Shown one piece after another: positions 15,922-24,626 of a stretch of DNA of 42,568 nucleotides. Below the pieces are notes generated by a model. That model was not told the DNA's origin and did no database searches. It saw only the letters and a program-made list of their open reading frames with translations. Positions within the stretch are counted from its first letter, which is position 1. Every line of letters begins with the position of its first letter. Source of the DNA: an uncultured Acidobacteriia bacterium (GTDB taxonomy: Bacteria > Acidobacteriota > Terriglobia > Bryobacterales > Bryobacteraceae); the NCBI GenBank assembly GCA_903892565.1, contig CAITIX010000412.1:1-42568 (forward strand), read 5' to 3'. The translations under genes were made by a program, and so were the position numbers.

Positions 15922-16995
15922 CTATTCTTGTTCCCACTCGAGCTTAGCCGGAACGGGAGTTTCCGTCCACTCCGCGTCTGGCTTGCGGGATCTCCGCGAT
16001 CTGAGTAACGCCGGGTTCAGGACGCGATTCCACCACATCACAACGGCCGTCCCAAACAAAATCGCAGGAGCAAATCCCAGGATCGTCCACAACACTTTCA
16101 AGGGCCAGCCGGCAAAGTTGCCGTAGTGCAGGAACGAGAACCATTGCAGGATCCTGCCGCCTTTCGTCAGTGGCCTTCTGCGACGGCGCGGAGCGGGAGG
16201 GAAGGAGGACTTCGCACTGGCAGCCGCTTGAGAAGCGGCAGCCGCTTGGGGAGCTTTAGCCTGCGATGGTGCGACTGCTTTTTGCGTGACCGATGTTTGC
16301 GTGACCGATGTTTGCGCCGTTGCTGCGGGCCCCGCGGGGGCTTGTGCCGTCTGTGGAGCTTTGGATTCTCCAGCGCGAGCTGGCGCGACTTGCTGGGTTG
16401 TGACTTGTGTTGCCACGCGCGGCGCGTCAATCGGCGTGAAGTAATTAATTACGGCGCGAAACGGTTCGGGGAAAACAAAATATCCGCCGGTGACGCCCCA
16501 CATGAATAGAATCAGGAACGTCCAGAATCCCAGGGCGCTGTGCAGCTCGAAGTTGAAGCGTTTCCAGCCCACGCCGCCGCGCACGATCAGCGCTCGCCGC
16601 CAGCGCGCGATGCCGGGCCACCAGATCACCAGGCCCGTGACGCAAACTGCCGCCGTGAGAAATCCGCCGATGGCGTTGATCTGCATCCCGCTGGCTGCGC
16701 TCAGCAATAGCCGGCCGTGCAAATCCCCGCACCAGCGCATCATGACGTAGGTCCATTGCACGTAGGGAGTGTTCTGGGATACCTTTCCTTCCCGGATCCA
16801 CTGTTCGAAAAGATCGTAGATATCGTTGCGGAAAACCAGGACGCTGCCGCTGACGCACACCGCAACAATATAGACGCCCAGGATCAGCCCGGCCCACAAA
16901 TGCAGTTGGAACATCGCGCGGCGCGTCCACGTTCGCTGCGGTTGGCGCAACCAACTGACCGATTTCGACGAGCGTGATGTTACCGGGACAGCCAT
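15922..16995 (-). CDS. PepSY-associated transmembrane protein with low-complexity periplasmic insert
   Basis: The 357-residue protein has the PepSY_TM layout: an N-terminal His-containing membrane helix (MFQLHLWAGLILGVYIVAVCVSGSVLVF), WCGDLHGRLLL, a second helix pair (INAIGGFLTAAVCVTGLVIWWPGIARW), ELHSALGFWTFLILFMWGVTGGYFVF, and a C-terminal FLHYGNFAGWPLKVLWTILGFAP. Family members act in membrane electron transfer or siderophore-iron reduction, and the histidines are candidate heme ligands. Between about residues 195 and 270 is an Ala/Pro/Gln/Thr-rich linker that includes TSVTQTSVTQ, encoded by a 15-bp tandem repeat. No receptor or siderophore gene is nearby, so the substrate is unknown. Confidence 0.8.
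   Translation of the reverse strand: MAVPVTSRSSKSVSWLRQPQRTWTRRAMFQLHLWAGLILGVYIVAVCVSGSVLVFRNDIYDLFEQWIREGKVSQNTPYVQWTYVMMRWCGDLHGRLLLSAASGMQINAIGGFLTAAVCVTGLVIWWPGIARWRRALIVRGGVGWKRFNFELHSALGFWTFLILFMWGVTGGYFVFPEPFRAVINYFTPIDAPRVATQVTTQQVAPARAGESKAPQTAQAPAGPAATAQTSVTQTSVTQKAVAPSQAKAPQAAAASQAAASAKSSFPPAPRRRRRPLTKGGRILQWFSFLHYGNFAGWPLKVLWTILGFAPAILFGTAVVMWWNRVLNPALLRSRRSRKPDAEWTETPVPAKLEWEQE
16281..16317. repeat. 15-bp tandem repeat, 2.4 copies, inside the PepSY gene
   Basis: The unit tttgcgtgaccgatg is repeated exactly at 16281-16295 and 16296-16310 and continues for seven bases. It is in frame and encodes TSVTQ repeats in the disordered loop. Confidence 0.9.
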
Positions 16996-17096
16996 CCTGC
17001 TTGACTATCCAAGCTATCATGCGCCGCCGAGCGGCGGTAGGGCAGGGCACAGGAGTTGAGCGCCACTGGTGGTTTCTCGCAAAGAAAACGTTATCC

Positions 17097-17165
17097 GTCT
17101 ATCCGCTTCCTGATGGTCGCGGTTCGGTGCTAAACACTGGCCGCAAAATCAGCACCGAACCCCGA
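17097..17165. repeat. REP-like palindromic element
   Basis: Perfect 11-bp arms GGTTCGGTGCT (17121-17131) and AGCACCGAACC (17151-17161) flank a 19-bp centre. The left flank, tccgcttcctgatggtcgcg, reads PLPDGRGSV when translated, and the other strand reads STEPRPSGSG. I remember such 'PDGRGSV' palindromes as dispersed repeats in Solibacter-like genomes. It lies in the convergence-free gap between the PepSY and universal stress protein genes. Frames over it should not be called as genes. Confidence 0.65.
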
Positions 17166-17192
17166 CTGTAAAGGAGGGGACATAACCAGCCG

Positions 17193-18035
17193 CTAGACAC
17201 TGACGACGGGACACGGCGCGTTGCGGACGATGGGATAGGCGTGATCCAGCAATCGTGCCCACGCGCCCGTCTCGGGACCGCGGCCGATGACGAGTAGATC
17301 TCCTTGCGCCGCCTCCACCGCGTCATGCAACGCGTACGCAATTTCGCCGGTGACGACGCGCGCTTCCGCATGCGTGCCTTCGCTGGCTTGCAGCCTTTCG
17401 AGCTGCTCACGCGCAGACTCTTCGATTTGGGGAGTCCAATCCACAGGCAGTTCGGGCGTCGGCATGGCGCGTGCGATGGCGTGCACAATCGTCAACTTCG
17501 CGGACATATTGCGGGCGAAATCGGCGGCCCAGCGTAACGCCGTGCGCGAATCTTCGGAGAGGTCCACCGCGCAGACCACGCTTTTCACGTGAAGCTCGGA
17601 GGGTTCCTTTTGCGCCGGTGTCGCGTGGCGCAGCGGGATGTCGCCGTGGATATCGGTCCAGACAGGGCAGGGAGCCTCGCGCAGGACCTTTTCCGCCACG
17701 GACCCCAGCAGGAATCTGCGGAACGGACCAAAGCCGTGCGTCGGCATCATGATTAAATCCACATTATTGTGACGTGCAAATTTCAGGATCGCGTCGGCCG
17801 GCTCCCCCTCGGTGATGGCCTGGCAGGTGCCTATGCCGGAGAAGGTCGGCCATGCAAAGGCGTTCAAGTCCTCCTGCGCTTCCGTGCGGTGGGTATCCAG
17901 AGGATTGGGGGGCAAGACGTGCAGCAGCGTCAATCCGGCATGGAAACGCCTGGCGAACTCCGCCGCCAAGGGAGCCATGGCGATGCAAGGCTCGGAGAAG
18001 TCGACGGGGAACAAGATGCGGCGTGGGCTAAACAT
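17193..18035 (-). CDS. Tandem universal stress protein (two UspA domains)
   Basis: The 280-residue protein has two Usp domains. The first (about 1-145) starts RRILFPVDFSEPCIAMAPLAAEFARRF and has the nucleotide-loop-like MMPTHGFGPFRRFLLGSVAEKVL; the second (about 150-280) starts VKSVVCAVDLSEDSRTALRWAADFA and ends VIGRGPETGAWARLLDHAYPIVRNAPCPVVSV. The first keeps a GSVAEKVL phosphate-binding end, the second lacks GS, so perhaps only the first binds ATP. The start MFSPRRI at 18035 follows a GAGG site; the longer frame extends into the neighbouring activator gene. A candidate sigma-54 promoter lies just upstream, next to the sigma-54 activator gene. Confidence 0.88.
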   Translation of the reverse strand: MFSPRRILFPVDFSEPCIAMAPLAAEFARRFHAGLTLLHVLPPNPLDTHRTEAQEDLNAFAWPTFSGIGTCQAITEGEPADAILKFARHNNVDLIMMPTHGFGPFRRFLLGSVAEKVLREAPCPVWTDIHGDIPLRHATPAQKEPSELHVKSVVCAVDLSEDSRTALRWAADFARNMSAKLTIVHAIARAMPTPELPVDWTPQIEESAREQLERLQASEGTHAEARVVTGEIAYALHDAVEAAQGDLLVIGRGPETGAWARLLDHAYPIVRNAPCPVVSV

Positions 18036-18059
18036 AATATCAGGCCTCGTCGATGGTCC

Positions 18060-18075
18060 TGCACGTGAAAGGCCA
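18060..18075 (-). promoter_or_regulatory. Candidate sigma-54 (-24/-12) promoter of the universal stress protein gene
   Basis: On the minus strand the sequence reads TGGCctttcacgTGCA, with GG and GC exactly 10 bp apart as sigma-54 requires. Transcription would start near 18048, 13 bp before the ATG at 18035, with a GAGG site between. It falls in the 157-bp gap directly downstream of a sigma-54 activator gene. Confidence 0.45.
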
Positions 18076-18192
18076 TGCCGCAAGACTGCGAATCCCGATT
18101 CTATTGCCCACAATCCTGAAAATACCCCAGTCCGGGGCATCAGACCTGTGGAAAAGCACCCAACTGGTACTGCGGTAATTTTTACGGCGGAG

Positions 18193-19578
18193 CTAGCGCA
18201 GGCTGTACTTCGCCATTTTGTAACGCATGCGATCACGGCTGATCCGCAGGATGCGGGCCGCCTCGGATTGATTGCCGTTGGCCCGGGCCAAGGCGTCCAT
18301 TAGCAGTTCTTTTTCATGATCTTCGAGTGACGGCGCCGCTGCTGACGATGAATCCGTCCCATTTTCGGCTCCCGCTTCCGCCGCGAACTTGTGTGCTTCG
18401 CCTTTGCGAACGGTGGCTGGGAGATCGTCGATATCGATGACTTCGCTCATGGTCATCATGGCGGCGTTGCCCAAGGCATTTTCGAGCTCCCGAACATTGC
18501 CCGGCCAGTTGTGCCGCGCGAGCGCGATTTGCGCGCGCCGCGTCAAGCCCGTCAGAGACTTGTTGAACTGCTCGGAGAAGCGCTGCAGGAAAAATTTCTC
18601 CAGCAGCGGCAGATCCTCTTTTCGTTCGGCGAGCGCGGGCGTTTTCAGCTCCACCATGGCCAGCCGGTAGTACAGATCCTCGCGGAATAACTTGTCGGCG
18701 ATCAACGTCTCCACGTCACGATTGGTGGCGGCCACGACGCGCACATCCACCTTGCGGGACGTCACCGATCCCACGCGCGTGACCTCCTGATTCTGCAGCG
18801 TCCGCAACAGTTTTGCCTGCGTGGTCAAAGGCATATCGCCGATTTCGTCCAGGAACAACGTGCCGCCGTGGGCGAATTCGAACAGGCCCATCTTGTCGCT
18901 AACGGCCCCTGTAAATGCACCCTTTACGTAGCCGAACAGTTCGCTTTCAAACAGCGTTTCCACCACCGCCGAGCAGTTGCAGGTGACAAAGCGGCCTTCG
19001 CGCGCTGGGCTCAAATTATGCAGTGCGCGGGCGACCAGATCTTTACCCGTGCCGGTGGGCCCGGTGATCAATGCGGAGCGATAGTGCTGCGCGACGCGGC
19101 GGATGCGCGCGAACAAATCCCACATCACGGGACTGCGGCCAATCATCCCTTCAAAGCGGCATGTTTCGGCCAGCTCGCTATCCAGTTCGATGGCGCGCTG
19201 GCGGAGCTTCGCGTCTTGCAGAAGTTTTTCGACCCTGGCGCGCAAAGCGGTGATCGAGATGGGTTTATTGAGGTAATCGCAGGCGCCTTTTTGGATGGCC
19301 TCGACGGCGGTTTCCGTCGTGTAATGCGCGGTCATCAGAATGACGTCGATCGAAGGATCGAACTCTACAACCTTTTCCAACAACTCAAGCCCAGTCATTT
19401 TGGGCATTACCAAGTCTAGTAATACGATCTGCGGATGCTCGTTGAACACCAGGTCCAATCCTTCTTCCGGATCGGTGGTGGTGAAGATGGTAAGCCCCTC
19501 TTGGATCAGGGATTCGCGCAGGAGTTCGAGACTGGATGGCGTGTCATCGACAGCCACCAACTTCACGGTCGGACGCAT
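18193..19578 (-). CDS. Sigma-54-dependent response regulator (NtrC family)
   Basis: The 461-residue protein has a receiver domain (acidic pair Asp11-Asp12, phospho-acceptor Asp55 in [11 protein letters not shown]), a central AAA+ domain (about 140-370) with Walker A GPTGTGKD, the sigma-54 contact loop GAFTGA, Walker [12 protein letters not shown] and the arginine-finger region REDLYYRL, and a Fis-type helix-turn-helix at the C-terminus ([20 protein letters not shown]). All parts needed for sigma-54 activation are present. The start at 19578 fits the family N-terminus [12 protein letters not shown]. It is divergent from a hybrid histidine kinase and precedes a universal stress protein gene; both have sigma-54-like promoters, so they are the likely targets. 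Confidence 0.93.
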   Translation of the reverse strand: MRPTVKLVAVDDTPSSLELLRESLIQEGLTIFTTTDPEEGLDLVFNEHPQIVLLDLVMPKMTGLELLEKVVEFDPSIDVILMTAHYTTETAVEAIQKGACDYLNKPISITALRARVEKLLQDAKLRQRAIELDSELAETCRFEGMIGRSPVMWDLFARIRRVAQHYRSALITGPTGTGKDLVARALHNLSPAREGRFVTCNCSAVVETLFESELFGYVKGAFTGAVSDKMGLFEFAHGGTLFLDEIGDMPLTTQAKLLRTLQNQEVTRVGSVTSRKVDVRVVAATNRDVETLIADKLFREDLYYRLAMVELKTPALAERKEDLPLLEKFFLQRFSEQFNKSLTGLTRRAQIALARHNWPGNVRELENALGNAAMMTMSEVIDIDDLPATVRKGEAHKFAAEAGAENGTDSSSAAAPSLEDHEKELLMDALARANGNQSEAARILRISRDRMRYKMAKYSLR

Positions 19579-19644
19579 AGAGCTTTGGCCTCGCCATTCT
19601 ATAGTAGCTCCCCACATTCGGAAAAGAGAAATCGGTTGTGGATT

Positions 19645-19660
19645 TGGCAAACGAAGTGCA
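19645..19660 (+). promoter_or_regulatory. Candidate sigma-54 promoter of the hybrid histidine kinase gene
   Basis: TGGCAaacgaagTGCA has GG and GC 10 bp apart and matches TGGCA and TGCA of the consensus. The predicted start is near 19672, with GGGGTAG 9 bp before the ATG at 19698. Its half-site GTGCA matches the candidate in front of the universal stress protein gene. Confidence 0.5.
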
Positions 19661-19697
19661 AGAGGTACAATTCGGACTATAGGGGTAGTTCTGTTTC

Positions 19698-22061
19698 ATG
19701 GCGGGGAAAAAAGGCACCGAGAATTCCGGCTCGAAAGGCTCCGTGCGGGTGGACGGCCTTTCGGCACAGCGGTTCGCCCTATTTCTGGAGGCTGCTCCAG
19801 ACGCGATGCTGGAGGTGGACTCGAGCGGCCGCATCGTATTGGCGAACGATGAAGCGGAACGCATGTTTCAGCGCCCGAGGGGCGAGTTGGTGGGGCTGCC
19901 GGTAGAGTACCTGCTGCCGGAGAGGCTCCGTGGGGGGCACCTGCAGAATCGTGCGGGCTACGCGCATCATCCCGTGCGGCGCCCTATGGGGCGCGGGCTG
20001 GACTTGCTGGCGGTGCGAAAAGACGGGACAGAATTTGCCGTCGATATCAATCTGAGCCCGCTGGCGACCGGCGATGTCTTGTGCGTCATCCGCGATGTGA
20101 GCGAGCGCCGCGCGGCGGAAGAAAAAATTCGCACGCTGAACCAGAACCTGGAGCGCCGCTCCGCCGAATTGGCTTTCGCCAACGAGGAAATGCTGCTCCG
20201 CACTCGCGAAGTGGAGCGAGCGGATCGGCTTAAGAGTGAATTTCTGGCCAGCATGAGCCATGAGCTGCGTACGCCGCTCAATACGATCCTGGGCTTTTCC
20301 GAGCTTTTGGCGGAAGAGAGCAGCGGCGCACTCAACGACAAACAAAAGCGCTTTGTGACGCACATCCAGCGTGATGCGAATCACTTGTTGGAGCTGATCA
20401 ACGATATTCTCGATCTCTCCAAGATCGAGGCGGGCCGCCTGGAACTGCACATGGAAGCGTTTCCCATGGCTGTGGCCGTGGCCGAAGTGCTGACCAGCAT
20501 CCGACCGTTGGCTGCAGCGAAGAGCCTGACGCTCGATAGCGAATTGGATACGCACCTCATTGTGCATGCGGATCGCGTGCGCTTCAAAGAAATCCTGTAT
20601 AACCTTTTCAGCAACGCCATCAAGTTCACGCCCGCTGGCGGACGCGTGTGGGTGGCGTCCTCGGGCGACGAAGGATCGTTGCATCTGGTGGTGGGAGATA
20701 CGGGCATCGGCATCGCGTCCGAAGATCAGCAGCCGATCTTCGAAAGTTTCCACCAGGTCAGTGCTACAACGAAGGGTGTGCGCGAAGGCACAGGGCTGGG
20801 CCTTGCTATCACCCGCAGGATCGTGGAGCATCACGGCGGAAAAATTTGGGTGGAGAGCGAATTAGGGCAGGGCAGCCGCTTTCACGTGATTCTACCGCTG
20901 GCAGGTGCAAACAAGCTCGCAGAAGATAGCGGTGCGCTGGAATTGCCGTCCACGCCGCTGGTGCTTGTTACGAGCCATCACGCCGATTGGCGCGATGAAA
21001 TGACGCGCGTGCTGTCACGCCACGCGTTTCGAACCGCGACGGCGGGATCGGGCGCCGATGCGATTCACAAGGCGCGCGAACAGCGGCCGGATCTGATCCT
21101 ACTGGATATGGAAGTTGCCGGACGCAGCGGATGGGAAACGCTGCATGATTTGAAATCGTCGCACGACACGGGCTCCATTCCCGTCATTATTTTTTCGGCT
21201 ACGGATGAACGTAAAATGGGGGCCGCGCTGGGCGCCACCGAGTGGCTCGCCAAGCATGGAGCCGAGGATCGCTTGCTGGCCTCGGTGCGCAAGGCGTTGC
21301 GGCCGGAGGGTGGGCTGCGCGTGCTGATTGTCGACGACGATCTGGAGACTCGCCAGCTTGTATCCGAAACGCTCACCACCGCGGGACACGTGGCATTGAC
21401 GGCGCGCAGCGCAGCCGAGGCGATGCGCATGCTGCGAGCTACCTCGGCGGATGCGGTTATTTTGGATCTGATCCTGGGAGGGCGCACTGGCTTTGACTTG
21501 CTGCGTGACATTCGCGCAGACGAGGCGTTGGCCGCTCTACCGGCCATGGTTCTGACCATCAAGGACCTGAGTGACCGCGAGAGGGAGATCCTGGAAGAGC
21601 ACGGCGCGTCGATTTTCGAAAAAGGCTCTGGCTGGCGGACGCCGGTTCTGGAACATCTGCGCGAGTTGCTGCGGAAGCGCAGCGGGCTGCGCGTGCTGGT
21701 GGCGGACGATAATCCTACGGCGCGCGAACTGGTGCGCGAAACGCTGGCGGGTTACACCTCGGCGATTGAGGAAGCAGCGGACGGACGCGAAGCGCTGCGC
21801 AAGATTCGCGAAGCTCCTCCCGATCTGGTGCTCTTGGATATCCAGATGCCGGAGCTCGACGGCTTCGGTGTGTTGCGCGAAATCCGGCAGGATCCAGCGC
21901 TGCGCCATTTACGTGTGGTGGCGCTGACTGCGTTTGCGATGCAGGGCGATCGGGAGCGGGCGCTAGAGGCCGGCTTCGACGACTACATCACGAAGCCCAT
22001 CACGCTCACAAAGCTGAAGGCGCAACTGGAAGCTCCTCACCTGCGCGTCGCGGCGGATTGA
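19698..22061 (+). CDS. Hybrid sensor histidine kinase: PAS, HisKA/HATPase and three receiver domains
   Basis: The 787-residue protein has a PAS domain (about 22-135, FLEAAPDAMLEVDSSGRIVLAN), a short coiled coil, the HisKA H-box SEFLASMSHELRTPLN with His188, and an ATPase domain with NLFSNAIKFTP, VGDTGIGIA and GTGLGLAI. Receivers follow at about 421-535, 540-658 and 664-783. Receiver 1 keeps the acceptor Asp470 but its acidic pair is replaced by SHHADW, so it may be degenerate; receivers 2 (Asp590) and 3 (Asp714, Lys766) look complete. There is no membrane helix, so it is cytosolic. It is divergent from the NtrC-type regulator, a probable phosphorelay partner. A strong terminator follows. Confidence 0.93.
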   Translation: MAGKKGTENSGSKGSVRVDGLSAQRFALFLEAAPDAMLEVDSSGRIVLANDEAERMFQRPRGELVGLPVEYLLPERLRGGHLQNRAGYAHHPVRRPMGRGLDLLAVRKDGTEFAVDINLSPLATGDVLCVIRDVSERRAAEEKIRTLNQNLERRSAELAFANEEMLLRTREVERADRLKSEFLASMSHELRTPLNTILGFSELLAEESSGALNDKQKRFVTHIQRDANHLLELINDILDLSKIEAGRLELHMEAFPMAVAVAEVLTSIRPLAAAKSLTLDSELDTHLIVHADRVRFKEILYNLFSNAIKFTPAGGRVWVASSGDEGSLHLVVGDTGIGIASEDQQPIFESFHQVSATTKGVREGTGLGLAITRRIVEHHGGKIWVESELGQGSRFHVILPLAGANKLAEDSGALELPSTPLVLVTSHHADWRDEMTRVLSRHAFRTATAGSGADAIHKAREQRPDLILLDMEVAGRSGWETLHDLKSSHDTGSIPVIIFSATDERKMGAALGATEWLAKHGAEDRLLASVRKALRPEGGLRVLIVDDDLETRQLVSETLTTAGHVALTARSAAEAMRMLRATSADAVILDLILGGRTGFDLLRDIRADEALAALPAMVLTIKDLSDREREILEEHGASIFEKGSGWRTPVLEHLRELLRKRSGLRVLVADDNPTARELVRETLAGYTSAIEEAADGREALRKIREAPPDLVLLDIQMPELDGFGVLREIRQDPALRHLRVVALTAFAMQGDRERALEAGFDDYITKPITLTKLKAQLEAPHLRVAAD

Positions 22062-22078
22062 GTTCCCCGAAACGAAAG

Positions 22079-22106
22079 AAACCCCGCCCTGAACGGACGG
22101 GGTTTT
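22079..22106. terminator. Bidirectional intrinsic terminator between the hybrid kinase and folP
   Basis: AAACCCCGCCC (22079-22089) pairs with GGACGGGGTTT (22095-22105) with one mismatch around a 5-nt loop; T's follow on the + strand and A's precede on the other. It serves the kinase gene (+) and folP (-), whose stop is at 22129. Confidence 0.88.
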
Positions 22107-22128
22107 GTTGTTTACGTTGCGGCTAACT

Positions 22129-24444
22129 TTATCGCGAAGGTCTTGGGCCGCGCGGTTTTCCACCGGTCGGACGACCTCCCGATGGCCTTCCTCCTGAAGA
22201 AGGTCTGCCGCCAGACGGTCGGCCTCCAGAAGACGGTCTTCCACCAGAAGAAGGTCTCCCGCGGAACGGGCCTCCGCTCGACGGACGATCCCCAAAGGGT
22301 TTGCCGCCAGAACGTGGTGGACCCGAAGGCCGGTCAGAAGAACGATCCGAAGGTCCGCGCCGATCGGGTGGGCCATCGAAGGCACCACGGGGGGCCGATC
22401 TTCCGAACGGCGGTTTGCCGCCAGAAGGCCTGTCACCGGACGGCCTGCCTCCCGAAGGTCTATCGCCGCCGGAAGGTCGTCCACCGAAGGACGGTCTACC
22501 GTAGGAAGGCCGGTCGGAAGAAGATTTGCCGTAAGACGGTTTACTGTAAGACGGCTTGTCGCGATCAAACGGCTTGCCCGCGCGCGGCGGACCCGAAGGA
22601 CGTCCGCCACTGAAAGGACGTTTGTTGTCGGCGCCGCGATCCGAAGGTCCGCGACTGGAAGGTCCGCGGCGATCGTCATCTCGTGCGCCAAATGCGGGCC
22701 GTGAACCAGATGGGGGCCGCGATCCAAATGCCGGCCGGGAGCCCGAAGGCGGTCGTGATCCAAACGCCGGTCTTGATCCGGAGGACGGCCGTGACCCGCC
22801 GGGACGGAAGGATTTCGACCGCGAGTCGGAATCACGTGAATCGGATTCGCGCGGACCTCGATAAGGCCCTTTCGAAAAGGCAGGCGGCTTCGAAAACGCC
22901 GGCGATTTTGAAGAAGTAGGCGGCGCGCCACCCGGTTTGAAGGCACGCGGCTTTGCTATGGGACTCTTTGCTTCCCCGCCGGTCGCTCTCTTTTTCGTCG
23001 CTGCGGGACGCTCGGATTCGTCGGACTCGGACTCTTCGTCCTCGTCGTCGTCCTCATCGTCGTCACTATCTTCTTCGTCGTCTTCGTCGTCCAGATCGAG
23101 TTCTTCGGCGAGCTCTGCGTCTAGCTCGTCGAGATCGATGTCGTCGTCATCAACTTCAACTTCGTCAGGGTCGTCGTCAACATTGTCGTCTTCCAGGTCG
23201 ACCTCGCCGCGATCATGAATGGCCGTGTCGACTGGCTTCGTGATGCCGCTGAACTTCGTTACCAACTCGTCGGCGGATTCTTCTTCCTCGGAGACCGGCG
23301 AAGACTCTTTCATGGCCGGACGCGCAATCACGACCTTAGACTTCAGCATGGGACGCAGGGGCTTGCGGACTTCGCTCGGATCGGCGCTTCCAAAGGACGG
23401 CGCTACGCGCGTGTCGCGACGATCATCGGCACGATATACAGATGTCGGCCTCGCGTCACGCTCGCCGAAGTTCTGCCGGGAGGTATCCGGCCGCGAGCCC
23501 GACGGTCTGGCTTCGCGCGGACCAACGCCGGATTTCGGTCCCGACGTCCGCGCTTCTTCCTTCTTGGCTGCAGCGCGAGCGCGTTCCAGCTCTTCGTGTT
23601 CGAACTTCGCGCGCGCGATTTCGTCCGACACCTGCACGACGGACTTCATCGCTTTCAAATCGTGCACGCGGACAATGTGCGCGCCGTTCAGAATCGCAGC
23701 TGCGACCGCTGCGGCAGAGGCGAACTCGGTTTCTTCTTCGGTTTCCTTCGATAGAAAATGTTTGCGCGACGCGCCCACAAGCATGGGCAGGTCCATCGCG
23801 CCCAGCTCTGCAAGCCGCGCGAGGATTTCCGCGTTCTGCTCGCGGCGCTTGCCGAAGCCCAGGCCGGGGTCCACTACGATGCGCTTGCGCTCCAGGCCCG
23901 CGCGCACGGCGCGATGCATGGCGGAGTCCAGCTCCATGATGATGGTCGCCATCGGATCTTTCAGCGGCGGCAGCTTGAGCCACGTTTCGGGCGTGCCGCG
24001 CATGTGATTGATGATCAACCCGGCGTTCACGTTCACGACGGCGCGCGCGAGCTCCGGATCCCAGGTGAGGCCCGTGGGATCGTTGATGATGTCGACGCCC
24101 AAATCGAGGGCTTTCGTTGCGACACCGGACTTGTACGTATCCACGGAAATCGGAATCGTCAGCCGCCCTTGCAGACGCTTCAGTACCGGCACAAGGCGGC
24201 GCAGTTCTTCGGCTTCGGAAATGCGGGTGGATCCGGGGCGCGTGGATTCGGCGCCAATGTCGATGATGTCGGCGCCTTCTTCTTCCATTTCGAGGGCGCG
24301 GGCGAAGGCGCGATCCGGGTCGGCGTACTTGCCTCCATCGGAGAACGAGTCGGGCGTGACGTTGAGAATCCCCATGACGAGCGTGCGCTCGCCCAACTGC
24401 AGGGTCTTATCTCGGAATTTCCATTCGTAGTGCTTACGGGGCAT
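22129..24444 (-). CDS. folP: Dihydropteroate synthase fused to a long disordered acidic and Arg/Gly/Ser/Pro-rich tail
   Basis: Residues 1-281 are a complete dihydropteroate synthase: VMGILNVTPDSFSDGGKY, DIIDIGAESTRPGS, ISVDTYK, INDPTG, HMRGTP, VDPGLGFGKR, GASRKHFL and RVHDLKAM. It condenses 4-aminobenzoate with the pterin diphosphate in folate synthesis. Family length is about 280; this protein has 771 residues. The tail has a charged linker (282-410), an almost purely Asp/Glu block (413-478, bases 23011-23208), then a basic region (about 480-771) with repeats such as RPAFGSRPPSGS and RPSSGGRPSGG. The frame is open throughout. Such tails resemble RNA-binding or condensate-forming regions of bacterial RNA helicases and rRNA proteins; a role here is unknown. 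It lies alone, without ftsH or glmM. The start ATG 24444 fits the family. Confidence 0.93.
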   Translation of the reverse strand: MPRKHYEWKFRDKTLQLGERTLVMGILNVTPDSFSDGGKYADPDRAFARALEMEEEGADIIDIGAESTRPGSTRISEAEELRRLVPVLKRLQGRLTIPISVDTYKSGVATKALDLGVDIINDPTGLTWDPELARAVVNVNAGLIINHMRGTPETWLKLPPLKDPMATIIMELDSAMHRAVRAGLERKRIVVDPGLGFGKRREQNAEILARLAELGAMDLPMLVGASRKHFLSKETEEETEFASAAAVAAAILNGAHIVRVHDLKAMKSVVQVSDEIARAKFEHEELERARAAAKKEEARTSGPKSGVGPREARPSGSRPDTSRQNFGERDARPTSVYRADDRRDTRVAPSFGSADPSEVRKPLRPMLKSKVVIARPAMKESSPVSEEEESADELVTKFSGITKPVDTAIHDRGEVDLEDDNVDDDPDEVEVDDDDIDLDELDAELAEELDLDDEDDEEDSDDDEDDDEDEESESDESERPAATKKRATGGEAKSPIAKPRAFKPGGAPPTSSKSPAFSKPPAFSKGPYRGPRESDSRDSDSRSKSFRPGGSRPSSGSRPAFGSRPPSGSRPAFGSRPPSGSRPAFGARDDDRRGPSSRGPSDRGADNKRPFSGGRPSGPPRAGKPFDRDKPSYSKPSYGKSSSDRPSYGRPSFGGRPSGGDRPSGGRPSGDRPSGGKPPFGRSAPRGAFDGPPDRRGPSDRSSDRPSGPPRSGGKPFGDRPSSGGPFRGRPSSGGRPSSGGRPSGGRPSSGGRPSGGRPTGGKPRGPRPSR

Positions 24445-24450
24445 GAGGGT

Positions 24451-24480
24451 CTTTCTGACTGACTACTTTCTGACTGACTA
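24451..24480. repeat. Perfect 15-bp tandem duplication just upstream of folP
   Basis: The unit ctttctgactgacta occurs at 24451-24465 and 24466-24480, 6 bp from the folP start codon. On the folP strand each copy contains CAGAAAG, which may give a duplicated weak ribosome binding site. Confidence 0.92.
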
Positions 24481-24626
24481 AAGGACTTGCTGAATCGCGC
24501 ACGGCGGCACGTTGGTGCGCTGCGCGAGCAGGGGTGCTCCTCCAGGGTAGCGTGTATTGGGGTGGAGCGGGCGCTGTGCGCGGTAAATGGAAGCCCATTC
24601 CGGCTTTAATGGGACGCCGCGAGATC

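Noticed and set aside
16974..17171. Plus-strand frame ending in PLPDGRGSV and STEPRL
   Set aside because: It runs through the palindromic repeat, so the apparent protein is a repeat translation.
18125..18137. CCCC-agtcc-GGGG inverted repeat as activator site for the sigma-54 regulator
   Set aside because: The arms are only 4 bp and no matching copy is seen upstream of the kinase gene, so it is too weak to call.
22937..24007. Serine-rich and other plus-strand frames over folP
   Set aside because: They are the reverse of the GA-rich acidic block and DHPS codons; no ribosome binding site or family match.
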